NCBI GenBank assembly: GCA_020831865.1
Contig: JAFIFT010000001.1
Location: forward strand, 1 to 64,000
DNA: 64,000 bases
Direction of reading: 5' to 3'
From: Legionellaceae bacterium
GTDB lineage: Bacteria > Pseudomonadota > Gammaproteobacteria > Legionellales > Legionellaceae
The first letter of the stretch is position 1. The number at the start of each line of letters is the position of its first letter. Of the stretch, positions 8,996-19,774 are shown one piece after another. The notes under the pieces are model-generated. The model made no database searches, was not told where the DNA came from, and saw only the letters and a list, made by a program, of their open reading frames with translations. A program made the translations under genes and the position numbers.

Positions 8996-10514
8996 ATGAT
9001 GCTCAGAAACCTGGTGAAACCTCCTTTTTCCGCTATGCCACAGGGGATGGCGTCTTTATTTTTTATCCAGATGTTTGCCTCGCTGAGTTACAGTGTGCTG
9101 TATTCTTCCCTCATTTTGTATATGCATTCTGTTTTGGGAATGTCCAAATTGGAAGCAGCGACCATAACCGGTGTGTTTATTGCCTATAATTACGCCTTGC
9201 ATCTGATGGGCGGGTATCTGGCTGGGCGCTATCTGAGTAACCGCCTGTTGTTTTGCACAGGAATGCTGGTGCAGGTGCTGGGTTGTGTTTTGTTAATGCA
9301 GCCGGACAAGACCGTTTTTATTTTGGGGATTAAGTGCGTTTCTGACGGGCTGTGGTTTAAACGTGACCTGTGTCAATTGCATGTTAACGGAATTGTTTAC
9401 AGCAGACGATCATCGCAGAGAAACGGCTTTTATGTATAATTATGCAGCGATGAATGGCGGGTTTTTGGTGGGTTTCAGTATGGGTGGGTATTTCCATATG
9501 ATCCATAATTATCCTCTTTTGTTTGCGTTGAGTGGCCTTGGTAATGTTGTGGCCGTACTCCTGTGTTTGGGATCATGGCGGTTACTGGCCGATAAAGGCA
9601 CGATACTTTTAGGTCTGAATATTCAACAACAGCAGGCTCGCAGGCGTATCGGACTGCTATGCGTGGGGGTATTATTTTTGGCGCTGAATCAGCTACTGCA
9701 TATGGCCAGCATTGCCAATCAGTTGGTATTGATGGCCGGTGTTGTGATGTTCGTGGTGATGCTGCTCTTGAGCCGTAGCCAAAAAAGAGCACAGGATAGA
9801 CAAAAAATACAAGCTTTTATCATGCTCACGCTTGCCGGCTTTGTTTTTTGGATATTGTATCAGCTGGCGCCAATGGGGTTGAATCTGTTTATTAGTAATA
9901 ATGTGAATCGTCAGGTCCATTGGTTTGGTTGGGCTTTTGATATTCCTCCGCAGTGGTTTCAAAACATTAATGCGCTGACGATTATGGTTGGCGGTCCGGC
10001 TATGAGTATGCTTTTTCGCCGCTGGCGGGCACAAGGGCGCCGGATCCATGTGCCGGGTCAGTTTTGTGTGGCCTTACTGCTCATTGGTACCGCGTTTCTG
10101 TTGTTACCTTTAGGGATTTACCGGGCTGATGCAGCAGGCTACGTTCATCCGCAATATATCCTTTGGTCTTATATCCTGCAAAGTTTGGGCGAGCTGCTGA
10201 TTTCACCGGTTGGATATGCTATGGTTGGTGCTTTGATTCCCTCTTCCCTGCAGGGTTTAATGACCGGTATTTGGATGATGAGTTCCGGAGTGGCGGCAAT
10301 TTTGTCCAGTTACAGCAGTTATTGGATGACTGCTGGTGTCAGCAGCGATCACCCGCTCATGACAAATCCGGGTTACGCGCAGGTATTTTTGATTCTGGGT
10401 ATGGGTGCGGTCCTGGCAAGTGTGTGTCTTTATCTGCTGATTCCAGTACTAAAAAAACTCATTGGTCTGCGCGAGGAGGGTGCCCTGTCTGAGCCTTTAG
10501 CGAAGGAAATATGA
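8996..10514 (+). pseudogene. POT-family oligopeptide:H+ symporter, interrupted by a one-base frameshift
   Basis: Two adjacent frames together encode one POT/PTR2 major-facilitator protein of about 505 residues. The 5' part runs from ATG 8996 (AGGGA upstream) through the first four helices to about base 9325 (LILYMHSVLGMSKLEAA). The 3' part continues in the +1 frame with GLSAFLTGCGLNVTC and then ADDHRRETAFMYNYAAMNGG, the conserved POT region after helix 4. Frames join without loss if one G is dropped from the GGGG run at 9325-9328. Left as is, translation stops at 9439. It may be a true pseudogene or a homopolymer sequencing error. The frame ends with an ATGA overlap onto mnmC, suggesting one transcription unit. 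Confidence 0.85.
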
Positions 10515-12499
10515 GCGAAATTTTTACTCCCCTGACGCCTGCTGATATTGAATGGCGAGACGGCCTGCCGTTTTCACCTACCTATCAGGATGTGTATTTT
10601 TCCCCGGAAAATGGTCTGGAAGAAAGCCGGCATGTGTTTATTGACGCTAATGCGTTGATAGAGCGCTGGCAATTATTGCCAGCTCAGGGACGTACCCGTT
10701 TTGTGATTGCCGAAACCGGTTTTGGTACCGGTTTGAATTTTGTACTGACCTGGCACTTATGGCGCCTATATGCACCCGCTGGTGTGCAATTACATTATAT
10801 GAGCTGTGAAAAACATCCCTTACGCAAGGCTGATTTGGAAAAAGCCCTTGGCAGGTGGCCGCAATTTCATAGCTTGCAGCACCAGTTGCTGGCGCAATGG
10901 CCGGCGCTATTGCCGGGAAGTTATAGCCTTGATTTTCCGCAAGATAGGGTGCATCTGCTTTTGCTCCTTGGGGATGCCGAGTCTTCCCTACGGTCTTTAT
11001 TAGCCTCTGCCCATCCACAGGAAGAAAGAATTTTGCCGACGCCCAAGGTTGACGCCTGGTTTTTGGATGGTTTTGCCCCGGCGCGTAATGCGGCCATGTG
11101 GTCACCGGCCTTACTGGGCAGCATGGCCTTGCTTTCCCAAAAAGGAACAACTGCCGCTACCTTTTCCGTAGCGCGGCAAGTCCGTGATGGTTTAAGCCAG
11201 GTTGGCTTTCAGATCGAAAAGCGTCCCGGCTATGGCCGCAAGCGGGAGATGTTGCTGGCCGTTTTTCACGAGGATGTGGTAGCCTGTCGTGGCTCAAGAG
11301 GAAAAACAGCCTGGCATTATCCCTATCGCCCTGAGCCTGCTGAAAAAAAAGCCATTGTCATCGGCGGCGGTCTGGCTGGTGCCTGTATGGCACAACAGTT
11401 AGCCTTACGGGATTGGCAGGTGGTGGTCATAGACCGGAATGCGTTGCCCGGGCAGGGGGCTTCCGGCAATCCGGCAGCGGTGTTATTCCCCTATTTTTCT
11501 GCCTATGACTCTCCGATGAGTCAATTGATGCATCAGGCCTGGCATTTCGCTCTACATTTTTATGCGCGCTATCGCACAGTGTCTGTGGCCGCTGATTTTC
11601 AGGGATTAATTCAATTTACACAACAGGATCAGCGCTTGCGTGCGCTGAAAGCTTTTCTCAGAGAGCAACACGAGCTGGCTGTGTTTCAGGATGCGGCAGC
11701 CTTATCGGCGTTGGCCGGAGTGACGGTGACAGAAGCGGGTTTTTATTATCCCGAGGGAGGATGGATTGATCTGGCGGCCTTTTGCGCGCAGCTCTTGGGT
11801 CATCCACAAATCGAGTGGCTTGGTGGGCAGTCCGTGACAACACTGGCGTTAGAGCAGGGGCAGTGGACGGTTGGTTCCCATACTGCTCCGGTTGTGATCC
11901 TCTGCGCGGGTTACGAAAGTATTCATTTTCAGCAAACCCAGACACTGCCACTAGCCGGTATTCGAGGACAAATGTCATGGTTACCCGCCAGTACCGACAG
12001 TCAAAATTTACGTGTGCCCTTGTGTGGAACAGGGCACCTATTACCGGCCAGGAACGGTATGCATGCCTTTGGGGCCAGTTATGACAGGAGTGATATCAGG
12101 GCCTTGTGCCAGACACAGGACGATAAAGAGAATTGGGATAAAATCAATACTATGCCGGTGCGACTGGCATTATCGAAGCGTATTGAGCAAAGCTGGTGCG
12201 GTGTGCGGGCGGTTACCCCAGATTATCTGCCATTACTCGGTCCGGTGATCGATGAAGCAAAATTTCATGTGGCCTATGCTAAACTCCGAAAAAACGCGAA
12301 GGCCTTTATCCCCTTTAGCGATACCCGATATCCTGGTTTGTATCTTTGTGCAGGTTTTGGCTCAAGAGGGGCGGTCAGCATACCCTATTGCAGCCGTTGG
12401 CTGGCGGGGGTGATCAACGGTGAGCCTTCTATTTTTTCACGCAATCTACAGCAGGCATTATCTCCCGCGCGCTTTAGCTACCGGAGCATTATCCGCTAA
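10511..12499 (+). CDS. mnmC: bifunctional tRNA mnm5s2U biosynthesis protein MnmC
   Basis: A 662-residue two-domain enzyme for the last steps of 5-methylaminomethyl-2-thiouridine synthesis at tRNA wobble position 34. The N-terminal part (about 1-240) is the SAM-dependent methyltransferase (FSPTYQDVYFS, ETGFGTGLNFVL, DAWFLDGFAPARNAAMWS). The C-terminal part (from about 270) is the FAD-dependent oxidoreductase that removes the carboxymethyl group (AIVIGGGLAGACMAQQLA, GASGNPAAVLFPYFS, GVRAVTPDYLPLLGP). Full length for the family. Its ATG overlaps the stop of the peptide transporter by four bases. Confidence 0.96.
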   Translation: MSEIFTPLTPADIEWRDGLPFSPTYQDVYFSPENGLEESRHVFIDANALIERWQLLPAQGRTRFVIAETGFGTGLNFVLTWHLWRLYAPAGVQLHYMSCEKHPLRKADLEKALGRWPQFHSLQHQLLAQWPALLPGSYSLDFPQDRVHLLLLLGDAESSLRSLLASAHPQEERILPTPKVDAWFLDGFAPARNAAMWSPALLGSMALLSQKGTTAATFSVARQVRDGLSQVGFQIEKRPGYGRKREMLLAVFHEDVVACRGSRGKTAWHYPYRPEPAEKKAIVIGGGLAGACMAQQLALRDWQVVVIDRNALPGQGASGNPAAVLFPYFSAYDSPMSQLMHQAWHFALHFYARYRTVSVAADFQGLIQFTQQDQRLRALKAFLREQHELAVFQDAAALSALAGVTVTEAGFYYPEGGWIDLAAFCAQLLGHPQIEWLGGQSVTTLALEQGQWTVGSHTAPVVILCAGYESIHFQQTQTLPLAGIRGQMSWLPASTDSQNLRVPLCGTGHLLPARNGMHAFGASYDRSDIRALCQTQDDKENWDKINTMPVRLALSKRIEQSWCGVRAVTPDYLPLLGPVIDEAKFHVAYAKLRKNAKAFIPFSDTRYPGLYLCAGFGSRGAVSIPYCSRWLAGVINGEPSIFSRNLQQALSPARFSYRSIIR

Positions 12500-12637
12500 T
12501 TTCCGCTTGTAGGTACCCCGCCTGAAGGTGGAGAAAATAGAAGAAATTAGCCGGGATCTATGCTAAGCTCCCCGTCGTTGTCTTTGACATATTAGTGTGC
12601 GCAGTCTCTTAATAATAATTCCAGGGTTTGGTGTAGC

Positions 12638-13423
12638 ATGCAAGATATCGAAATATTTCAGGTCGATGCGTTTACGGACAAGGTCTTTCACGGTAATCCT
12701 GCGGCAGTATGTCTGCTGACAGAGTGGCTGAATGATGAATTAATGCAGGCCATTGCTGCTGAAAACAACCTCTCTGAGACAGCCTTTATCGTGCAGCATT
12801 CTGATGGCTATCATATTCGCTGGTTTGCGCCCAATGGTGAGATTAGTTTGTGCGGGCACGCGACGTTGGCTGCCGGTTTTGTGTTGTTTGAATTAAACAA
12901 GGTGGAGCAGGATCGGATTGATTTTTCGAGCTTGAGTGGTACTATTTCGGTGTTGCGTCATGGCTCGCTGGTGGAGCTTGATTTTCCGAAGGTCGCCTAC
13001 CGTCCTCTTCCATTGAACCATCTTCCGGAGCTTTTGGTGGATCAAGCGGTAATGGAAGCCTGGGACAGCGACCTGGATTGCGTTTTGGTATTAGGCTCTG
13101 AACTGGAAGTGGCGAAAGCGCAGGTCAACTTAAAAGCGTTGATCAATATGGAGACGCGTGGTTTAATTTTGACAGCGGCAGCCAGCGATGTTGATTTTTA
13201 TTCGCGCTGTTTTTATCCGCGCCATAATATTGCGGAAGATCCGGTAACAGGTTCTGCCCATTGTATTTTAACACCGCTGTGGGCCGATAAATTACAAAAA
13301 AAAGAATTACAGGCTATTCAGGGTTCGGTACGTAGAGGCTATCTTCAGTGCCGTGTTGCCGCCGATCGCGTGTACTTGTCCGGTGCCTGCCGTTGGTTTT
13401 TAAAAGGCCATCTGGTTATTTAA
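12638..13423 (+). CDS. PhzF-family isomerase/epimerase
   Basis: 261 residues with the PhzF two-lobed layout: [20 protein letters not shown] at the N-terminus, the catalytic glutamate in [34 protein letters not shown], and in the second lobe [30 protein letters not shown]. Family members catalyse isomerisation or epimerisation by proton transfer (phenazine PhzF, diaminopimelate epimerase fold). No phenazine genes are nearby, so the substrate is unknown. It starts at ATG 12638, 138 bp after mnmC, and precedes the prp operon by 61 bp. It could be read from its own promoter or be linked loosely to prp. Confidence 0.93.
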   Translation: MQDIEIFQVDAFTDKVFHGNPAAVCLLTEWLNDELMQAIAAENNLSETAFIVQHSDGYHIRWFAPNGEISLCGHATLAAGFVLFELNKVEQDRIDFSSLSGTISVLRHGSLVELDFPKVAYRPLPLNHLPELLVDQAVMEAWDSDLDCVLVLGSELEVAKAQVNLKALINMETRGLILTAAASDVDFYSRCFYPRHNIAEDPVTGSAHCILTPLWADKLQKKELQAIQGSVRRGYLQCRVAADRVYLSGACRWFLKGHLVI

Positions 13424-13484
13424 AAATAGCTCTATCCATCAGAAAGGTAAATCCGGTATCCCATTTTTTCAAGGAGTGATAGAC

Positions 13485-14369
13485 ATGATGCCATCCATGG
13501 GACGACAATTTCGTGACTTAGTAACATCATTGGCCCCTTTGCAAGTGGCGGGAACGGTGAATGCCTATAGCGCTATGTTAGCCAAAGCCAGTGGCCTGCG
13601 AGCGATTTATTTATCTGGCGCAGGCGTTGCCAACGCCTCTTATGGTCTTCCTGATCTGGGAATGACCAGTCTCCCTGACGTATTGGAAGATGTGCGTCGC
13701 ATTACCGCGGCTTGTGACTTGCCTCTTTTGGTTGATGTCGATACCGGTTGGGGGCATGCTTTTAATATTGCCCGTACAGTTTGTCAAATGGAACGCGCGG
13801 GAGTTGCGGCGATTCATATCGAAGATCAAGTATTGGCCAAACGTTGCGGCCATCGTCCCAATAAAGCTATTGTCAGTGAAGCCGAGATGGCCGACAGGAT
13901 TAAGGCCGCGGTGGATGCCCGGCGGGATGCGGACTTTGTCATTATGGCGCGAACTGATGCCTATGCGGTGGAAGGAATGCAATCGGTTATTGACCGTTCG
14001 CAACGCTGTATTGAACTGGGTGCGGATATGATTTTTCCTGAAGCTATGACAACACTTGCTGAATACCAAAAATTTTGTGAACAGATAGCGGTACCAGTTC
14101 TGGCCAATATCACTGAGTTTGGTCAAACGCCCTTATTTACGCGAGATGAATTGGCGGCAGCCGGCGTCGCTATTATTTTATATCCCCTCTCAGCCTTTCG
14201 GGCAATGGCGCAAGCTGCCCTCGATGTCTATACCACCGTGGTGCGGGAGGGAACACAAAAGTCAATGCTTGGGCGTATGCAAACGCGAGACGCATTGTAT
14301 GCACATTTGGGATATCATCAGTTTGAAGCAACACTGGATCAATTGAGGGAGAAAGAAGATGAGTGCTAA
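13485..14369 (+). CDS. prpB: 2-methylisocitrate lyase
   Basis: About 294 residues of the isocitrate-lyase/PEP-mutase barrel family. It cleaves 2-methylisocitrate to succinate and pyruvate in the methylcitrate cycle of propionate breakdown. The magnesium-binding DVDTGWG and the active-site loop KRCGHRPNK are present, and [11 protein letters not shown] and [11 protein letters not shown] follow as in PrpB. I place the start at ATG 13485 because AAGGAG (13471-13476) sits eight bases before it; a GTG at 13476 falls inside that ribosome-binding site. It is the first gene of prpB-prpC-prpD. Its 3' end overlaps prpC by 11 bases, implying coupled translation. Confidence 0.96.
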   Translation: MMPSMGRQFRDLVTSLAPLQVAGTVNAYSAMLAKASGLRAIYLSGAGVANASYGLPDLGMTSLPDVLEDVRRITAACDLPLLVDVDTGWGHAFNIARTVCQMERAGVAAIHIEDQVLAKRCGHRPNKAIVSEAEMADRIKAAVDARRDADFVIMARTDAYAVEGMQSVIDRSQRCIELGADMIFPEAMTTLAEYQKFCEQIAVPVLANITEFGQTPLFTRDELAAAGVAIILYPLSAFRAMAQAALDVYTTVVREGTQKSMLGRMQTRDALYAHLGYHQFEATLDQLREKEDEC

Positions 14370-15477
14370 AACAGGGGGATTGGCCGGAGTCGTGGCAGGC
14401 CAATCGGCGATAGCGACAGTCGGTTTGGCGGGTAAAGGTCTCAATTACAGAGGCTATGCCATTGATGAGTTGGCGGCCAGGGCAAGTTTTGAAGAAGTGG
14501 CGTATCTGCTGCATTATGGTGAATTACCTAATCGCCACCAGCTGGATGCCTATATTGATAAACTCAATAATCTGCGCAGCCTGCCATCTGTCTTAAAAGA
14601 TGTATTAAAAATGATTCCAAAAGACACGCATCCCATGGATGTATTGCGTACGGCCTGTTCTTTTCTGGGTAATCTGGAGCCTGAAACGGATTTTGCGCAA
14701 CAATATGATATTGCGGACCGATTGCTGGCGCTTTTTCCGGGCATGATGTGTTATTGGTATGCCTGGCATCACCAGGGGCGGGAAATCAGTGAGTATAGTG
14801 ATGAGCAGACTATCGGCGGACATTTTCTCCATTTATTACATCAAAGCCCGCCAGAAGCGTTGGAACGGGACATGATGAATGTTTCTTTGATTTTATATGC
14901 CGAACACGAATTTAATGCGTCAACGTTTGCCGCCAGAGTAACAGCGGCTACCTTATCCGACTTCTATTCCGCCATGACTTCCGCTATTGGAACGCTGCGC
15001 GGTCCACTGCATGGGGGGGCTAATGAAGCGGCAATGGAATTGATAGAGCAGTTTGACAATGCCGATGCGGCGGAAGAAAAATTACTGGCCATGCTGGCGG
15101 ATAAAGCAAAAATTATGGGTTTTGGGCATCGCGTGTATACTGACTCTGATCCACGCTCGGATATTATCCAGGCATGGTCGCGTAAATTGGCGACACATCG
15201 CAACAGCATGCGCTTGTATGAGGTTTCTGAACGGATTGAGGCCGTGATGCGCCGAGAAAAGAAACTGTTTCCCAATCTGGACTTTTACAGTGCCTCTGCC
15301 TACCATTTTTGCGGCATCCCAACTGGTTTGTTTACGCCGGTTTTTGTGATGTCAAGGACAAGCGGCTGGGCTGCGCATATTTTTGAGCAGCGCGCTAATA
15401 ATAAACTCATTCGTCCTATGTCAGAGTACACCGGGCCTGAGGCACGTCCGTTTATTGCGTTAGAGGATAGAGGATAA
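14359..15477 (+). CDS. prpC: 2-methylcitrate synthase
   Basis: 372 residues of the citrate-synthase superfamily, short (type II-like) form typical of PrpC. It condenses propionyl-CoA with oxaloacetate. Visible landmarks are [16 protein letters not shown] at the start, [35 protein letters not shown] with the catalytic His region, [12 protein letters not shown], and [17 protein letters not shown] with the active-site histidine and aspartate. Position between prpB and prpD decides the methylcitrate rather than citrate assignment. It overlaps prpB by 11 bp and ends one base before the prpD start. Confidence 0.95.
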   Translation: MSAKTGGLAGVVAGQSAIATVGLAGKGLNYRGYAIDELAARASFEEVAYLLHYGELPNRHQLDAYIDKLNNLRSLPSVLKDVLKMIPKDTHPMDVLRTACSFLGNLEPETDFAQQYDIADRLLALFPGMMCYWYAWHHQGREISEYSDEQTIGGHFLHLLHQSPPEALERDMMNVSLILYAEHEFNASTFAARVTAATLSDFYSAMTSAIGTLRGPLHGGANEAAMELIEQFDNADAAEEKLLAMLADKAKIMGFGHRVYTDSDPRSDIIQAWSRKLATHRNSMRLYEVSERIEAVMRREKKLFPNLDFYSASAYHFCGIPTGLFTPVFVMSRTSGWAAHIFEQRANNKLIRPMSEYTGPEARPFIALEDRG

Positions 15478-15478
15478 T

Positions 15479-16927
15479 ATGAACAGCTACGTGGAAGAAA
15501 ACAGCAAACCGGATTATGACCAGGTGATGCAGGATATTGCTGACTATGTTTTAAATACTGAGATTGACAGCGCAGCTGCTTATGAAACCGCCCGCCTGTG
15601 CTTAATGGACAGCCTGGGTTGTGCGATGTTGGCGCTTAATTTCCCCGAATGCACCAAATTGTTAGGCCCAGTGGTACCTGGTGCGGGTCTGGAAAACGGA
15701 GCGTTCGTACCTGGAACATCCTATCAGCTCGATCCAGTACAGGCGGCATTTAATATTGGTAGTATGGTCCGTTGGTTGGACTTTAACGATACCTGGTTAG
15801 CTGCCGAGTGGGGGCATCCTTCCGATAATCTGGGAGCGATTCTGGCCGTAGCCGACTACCAGAGTCGGCAAAACAGGGCAGCCGGCAAGCCTGAACTGAC
15901 TATGTGGCAGGTATTGACCGCGATGATCAAAGCCCACGAAATTCAGGGGTGTATGGCCTTGGAAAACAGCTTTAATCGGGTAGGGTTAGACCATGTGCTG
16001 TTGGTTAAGTTGGCCAGTGCTGCCGTGGCAGCGGTGTTATTGGGAGCGGACCGTGATCAGGTCTTGCGTACGCTTTCCCAGGTCTTCGTGGATGGCCAAA
16101 GTCTGCGTACTTATCGCCATGCACCGAATGCGGGGTCTCGAAAGTCCTGGGCGGCCGGTGATGCTAGCGCGCGTGCCGTTCGATTGGCATTGATCGCACA
16201 AACAGGGGAGATGGGCTATCCCAGCGCATTGAGCGCCCCAGTCTGGGGCTTTTATGACGTGCTCTTCAAAGGTAACAGCTTTCGTTTTCAACGACCCTAT
16301 GGTTCTTATGTGATGGAACATGTATTGTTCAAATTGTCGTACCCTGCGGAGTTTCACGCTCAGACGGCGGTAGAATGTGCGGTTGCCTTGCATGACGTCG
16401 TACGTGAGCGTATTGCGGAGATCAAGCGCGTTGAACTCATTACACATGAGTCGGCGATACGAATTATTTCCAAGAAAGGAGCTTTGCATAATCCGGCCGA
16501 CCGGGATCATTGTCTGCAATATATGGTGGCTATTGCCTTGCTGCATGGTGACTTGAAAGCGGAACACTATGAGGATGAGGTCGCCAGTGATCCCCGGATT
16601 GATCAATTGCGAGAGAAGATGACGGTTAGTGAAAATGAACAATTTTCCAGAGATTATCATGATCCGGAAAAGCGCTCCATTGCCAACAGTATGCGGATAC
16701 ATTTTCATGATGGCAGCAGCACAGACTGGCACACCGTTGAATATCCGATTGGGCACAAGCGCCGTCGTGATGAAGGCGTGGGTGTGTTGACGAGTAAATT
16801 TCTGCATAATCTGGGTACCCGCTTTTCTGAAAAACAGGTAGAACAGATCAATCAAGCCATGACGGATAGTCAGCGGCTTTGCGCCATGACGGTTCCGGAC
16901 TTTATGGATTTATGGAAAATTTCCTGA
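15479..16927 (+). CDS. prpD: 2-methylcitrate dehydratase
   Basis: 482 residues of the MmgE/PrpD family. It dehydrates 2-methylcitrate to 2-methylaconitate. Family stretches include [63 protein letters not shown], the small-domain [12 protein letters not shown] and [18 protein letters not shown]. It is the last gene of the operon. No acnD or prpF is present, so this is the PrpD-type version of the cycle, with rehydration left to an aconitase elsewhere. A CCTGACGTCAGG palindrome spans the stop and a G+C-rich hairpin follows. Confidence 0.96.
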   Translation: MNSYVEENSKPDYDQVMQDIADYVLNTEIDSAAAYETARLCLMDSLGCAMLALNFPECTKLLGPVVPGAGLENGAFVPGTSYQLDPVQAAFNIGSMVRWLDFNDTWLAAEWGHPSDNLGAILAVADYQSRQNRAAGKPELTMWQVLTAMIKAHEIQGCMALENSFNRVGLDHVLLVKLASAAVAAVLLGADRDQVLRTLSQVFVDGQSLRTYRHAPNAGSRKSWAAGDASARAVRLALIAQTGEMGYPSALSAPVWGFYDVLFKGNSFRFQRPYGSYVMEHVLFKLSYPAEFHAQTAVECAVALHDVVRERIAEIKRVELITHESAIRIISKKGALHNPADRDHCLQYMVAIALLHGDLKAEHYEDEVASDPRIDQLREKMTVSENEQFSRDYHDPEKRSIANSMRIHFHDGSSTDWHTVEYPIGHKRRRDEGVGVLTSKFLHNLGTRFSEKQVEQINQAMTDSQRLCAMTVPDFMDLWKIS

Positions 16928-17342
16928 CGTCAGGGCATTCACTTCACCGCTACCCCACGATTGATTCGCGGGGTGATCTGCGGCATCCATACGAGCTAGA
17001 TTAATGGCCAGCCAGACCTAAGCCTGGCTATCGCTTCTTCAGTGATCCGTAGCCATAACGACTTATCGGTCAAGTAAAATCCACCATGTATGATATATTA
17101 CTCATGGTGGCCGTGTAATGTAAAATATTCAGTGAGGGTATTGACGAGGTTTAAGAACAACTAAACGCCGTCAATTCTGCCCATTCAGCGCTATCAAACG
17201 GTAGTTGTTGAGCCCCTATTCCTACCATCCTGATGCCATGGCTTGCCTGTGGCATCATACAGGTGATGTGCTATGCATCATGTCTGATTTTGAAGGTGCA
17301 CGCAGTGGCGTGTGCATCAACAGAGCCCTGGAATGCGGGTGT
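16928..17342. other. 415-bp gene-free gap with several palindromes
   Basis: No credible ORF lies between prpD (plus) and the PBP1A gene (minus), which are convergent. Besides the prp hairpin, the gap holds an 8-bp perfect inverted repeat CCACCATG/CATGGTGG at 17081-17110, AGCCAG/CTGGCT near 17013-17032, and AACAACTA/TAGTTGTT at 17156-17219. It could be degenerate repeat debris or tail structures for both transcripts. No tRNA or recognised small RNA is seen. Confidence 0.6.
16952..16974 (+). terminator. hairpin after the prp operon
   Basis: ACCCCACG (16952-16959) and CGCGGGGT (16967-16974) pair with one mismatch around a seven-base loop, 25 bases after the prpD stop. No T run follows, so termination efficiency is doubtful. 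Confidence 0.35.
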
Positions 17343-19718
17343 CTAAAATAAATACTCTTCACTGCCTTTCGCCTCACTATGATCGGGCGAGCTTACAAAG
17401 TTGCTAGTCTCCATGCTATTGCCTGGCACCTCTCCTTGCCTGAAATATTCCGTAACGCTGGAGGAAAGCATGGCATCGCTGCTTTGTCCGGTTTTGGGGT
17501 TAATGGGAATGGCCACGATATTTTCCGGGGGGACTATATGACGTTGTGGGCTGTCCTGCAGTGCTTCTCTCATAAAATCAACCCATAAAGGTAACGCTAG
17601 TTGTGCGGCATATTCATAAAGCGGGGCTGGATTATCATAACCAACCCAGGCCGTGGCCACCAAATCCGGACTAAAGCCTGCAAACCAGGTATCCACTTGC
17701 TCATTGGTGGTTCCTGTCTTGCCGGCAATATCGCTTCTACCCAGGCTTTTAGCCCCGCGGGCTGTACCCTGTTGTACGACATCCCGCAATGCGCTATTCA
17801 TCAGAAAGGCTAAATCAGCGGGAATGACACGCTGGGCCTGACTGTGTGGATTATTTTGCTCATCAACACAGGACTCACAGGCCAAAGCGGGCTTCGCTTG
17901 CAGCAGAATCTCTCCCTCGGCATCCGTGATATGGTCAATAAGATAAGGGTCTACCTTAAAGCCACCATTGGCAAATATGGCATACGCACTGGTTAAATCA
18001 ATTGGGCTGATACTCAGACTACCGAGAGCCAGGGATAAGCTGTGCGGTAAACGGTCTTTTTTAATACCGAAGCGGCTGATAAAATCAACGGTATAGTCAA
18101 TCCCAATGTCGTTCAAAATGCGAATGGATACCAGATTTCTGGAGCGGATCAGACCTTCTTTAAGTCTGGTAGGGCCACCAAATTTACGATTTGCATTTTG
18201 GGGACGCCAATCGCTGACCTGACTGGGATCATTAATCACAATGGGGGCGTCATTAATCATGGTCGCCAGATTGTATCCTTTGTTCAGTGCGGCGGCATAT
18301 ATGAAGGGCTTGAAGGTGGAGCCCGGCTGCCGCTCCATTTGAGTCGCACGGTTATATTTGCTTTTTTGAAAATCAAAACCACCCACGAGGGTTTCAATCG
18401 CACCATCGACCGGATTCATGGCGACCAGAGCCGCCTCCACATTAGGGAGCTGGCTCAATTGCCAGTTGCCGGCATTCCTGCGGATATACACAATATCCCC
18501 AATCTCCAGGATTTGATGGGCACTGCTGGGCTCTTTGCCGACCCAACCCCGTTTCAGAGCCGGTTTCGCCCAGGATAGACCGCTCCATTCCAGCGTCACG
18601 GCTTGGGAGTGCAGGCGCTCAAGCAGGGCACTTTTGGGATAAACCGCTTTGACAATGGCCGGTTCCAAATCGTGAACTTTAGGATAGCGAGCCAGTATTT
18701 TATGAATATCTTCATTGGTTTCCTGTGATACATCCCCTATATTTCCTATTGGGCCACGGTAACCATGCCGTTTATCGTAACTGATAAGGTGATTACGCAC
18801 GGTTTCATTGGCCGCCTTCTGTAGTTTGCTATTGAGGGTGGTATACACTTTGTAGCCCTTGGTATAGGCTTCTGGCCCAAAATGCTCATAGAGTGACTGG
18901 CGGATCATTTCGGCGACATAGGGGGCATGCAAGTCGATGCTGGTTCCGTGATATTTAGCCGTGACGGGTTGACGAATGGCCTCCTGATACTGCTGCTCGG
19001 AAATATATTTTTCCTCCAGCAACCGCCCTAACACATGATTACGGCGTTTCAGAGCGGCTATAGGGTTGGCAATGGGATTTTGTGAGGAAGGTGCTTGCGG
19101 AAGCCCGGCGATCATGGCTAATTGCGCCAGGCTCAGATCATTGAGATCTTTGCCATAATAGACCATAGCGGCAGCGCCGACACCATAGGCACGATTGCCC
19201 AGATAAATTTTGTTCAGGTACAGTTCCAGGATTTTTTCTTTAGGGAGTTCACGATCAATTTTAATTGCCAGTAAAATTTCATTAAATTTTCGTAAGTAGG
19301 TTTTTTTTCGGCTGAGAAAGAAGTTGCGCGCAACCTGCATAGTAATGGTGCTGCCTCCCTGTGATTTACTGCCAGTCTGCAAAACAGAAATTGCAGCACG
19401 CCCCAGACCAAAAACATCTACGCCGGGATGTTCAAAGAAACGCTGATCTTCCGTGGCGAGAAGGGCATGTACCAGCGTGGGAGGGATTTGATGGTATTCC
19501 AGAGGAATTCGGCGTTTTTCACCGTATTCCTGTATTAACTGGCCGTCTTTTGAATAAATACGCAGGGGTACTTGCAGTTGAACCGTCTTTAAAGACTCCA
19601 CATCAGGGAGCTGACTGGCCATATATATCCAGGCCAATAAAAAAAGGACCAGAAATAAAAAAAAGAGACTGCATAATGCCCACAGTCCCTTACGTAAAAA
19701 TAGCGCCGGTTTTTTCAT
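17343..19718 (-). CDS. mrcA: penicillin-binding protein 1A (bifunctional peptidoglycan glycosyltransferase/transpeptidase)
   Basis: 791 residues, class A PBP that polymerises and cross-links peptidoglycan at the inner-membrane outer face. An N-terminal membrane anchor spans about residues 12-35. The GT51 domain shows ATEDQRFFEHPGVD with catalytic E90, GGSTITMQVARN and RKFNEILLAIKIDREL. An OB-like insert (about 310-430) matches proteobacterial PBP1A. The transpeptidase domain has the nucleophile S467 in RQPGSTFKP, SRN at 526-528 and KTGTT at 667-671. The start is ATG 19718. In many gammaproteobacteria mrcA is directly divergent from pilM; here an extra gene has been placed between them. Confidence 0.97.
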   Translation of the reverse strand: MKKPALFLRKGLWALCSLFFLFLVLFLLAWIYMASQLPDVESLKTVQLQVPLRIYSKDGQLIQEYGEKRRIPLEYHQIPPTLVHALLATEDQRFFEHPGVDVFGLGRAAISVLQTGSKSQGGSTITMQVARNFFLSRKKTYLRKFNEILLAIKIDRELPKEKILELYLNKIYLGNRAYGVGAAAMVYYGKDLNDLSLAQLAMIAGLPQAPSSQNPIANPIAALKRRNHVLGRLLEEKYISEQQYQEAIRQPVTAKYHGTSIDLHAPYVAEMIRQSLYEHFGPEAYTKGYKVYTTLNSKLQKAANETVRNHLISYDKRHGYRGPIGNIGDVSQETNEDIHKILARYPKVHDLEPAIVKAVYPKSALLERLHSQAVTLEWSGLSWAKPALKRGWVGKEPSSAHQILEIGDIVYIRRNAGNWQLSQLPNVEAALVAMNPVDGAIETLVGGFDFQKSKYNRATQMERQPGSTFKPFIYAAALNKGYNLATMINDAPIVINDPSQVSDWRPQNANRKFGGPTRLKEGLIRSRNLVSIRILNDIGIDYTVDFISRFGIKKDRLPHSLSLALGSLSISPIDLTSAYAIFANGGFKVDPYLIDHITDAEGEILLQAKPALACESCVDEQNNPHSQAQRVIPADLAFLMNSALRDVVQQGTARGAKSLGRSDIAGKTGTTNEQVDTWFAGFSPDLVATAWVGYDNPAPLYEYAAQLALPLWVDFMREALQDSPQRHIVPPENIVAIPINPKTGQSSDAMLSSSVTEYFRQGEVPGNSMETSNFVSSPDHSEAKGSEEYLF

Positions 19719-19774
19719 GATTGGAATTTTCAGCCTATAGAAATAGCATTATACGCCGTATTGCTGGCTCACGT

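Noticed and set aside
16928-17342. tRNA or small-RNA gene in the gap after prpD
   Set aside because: Several palindromes are present, but no cloverleaf, CCA end, T-loop GTTCGA motif or small RNA that I recognise.
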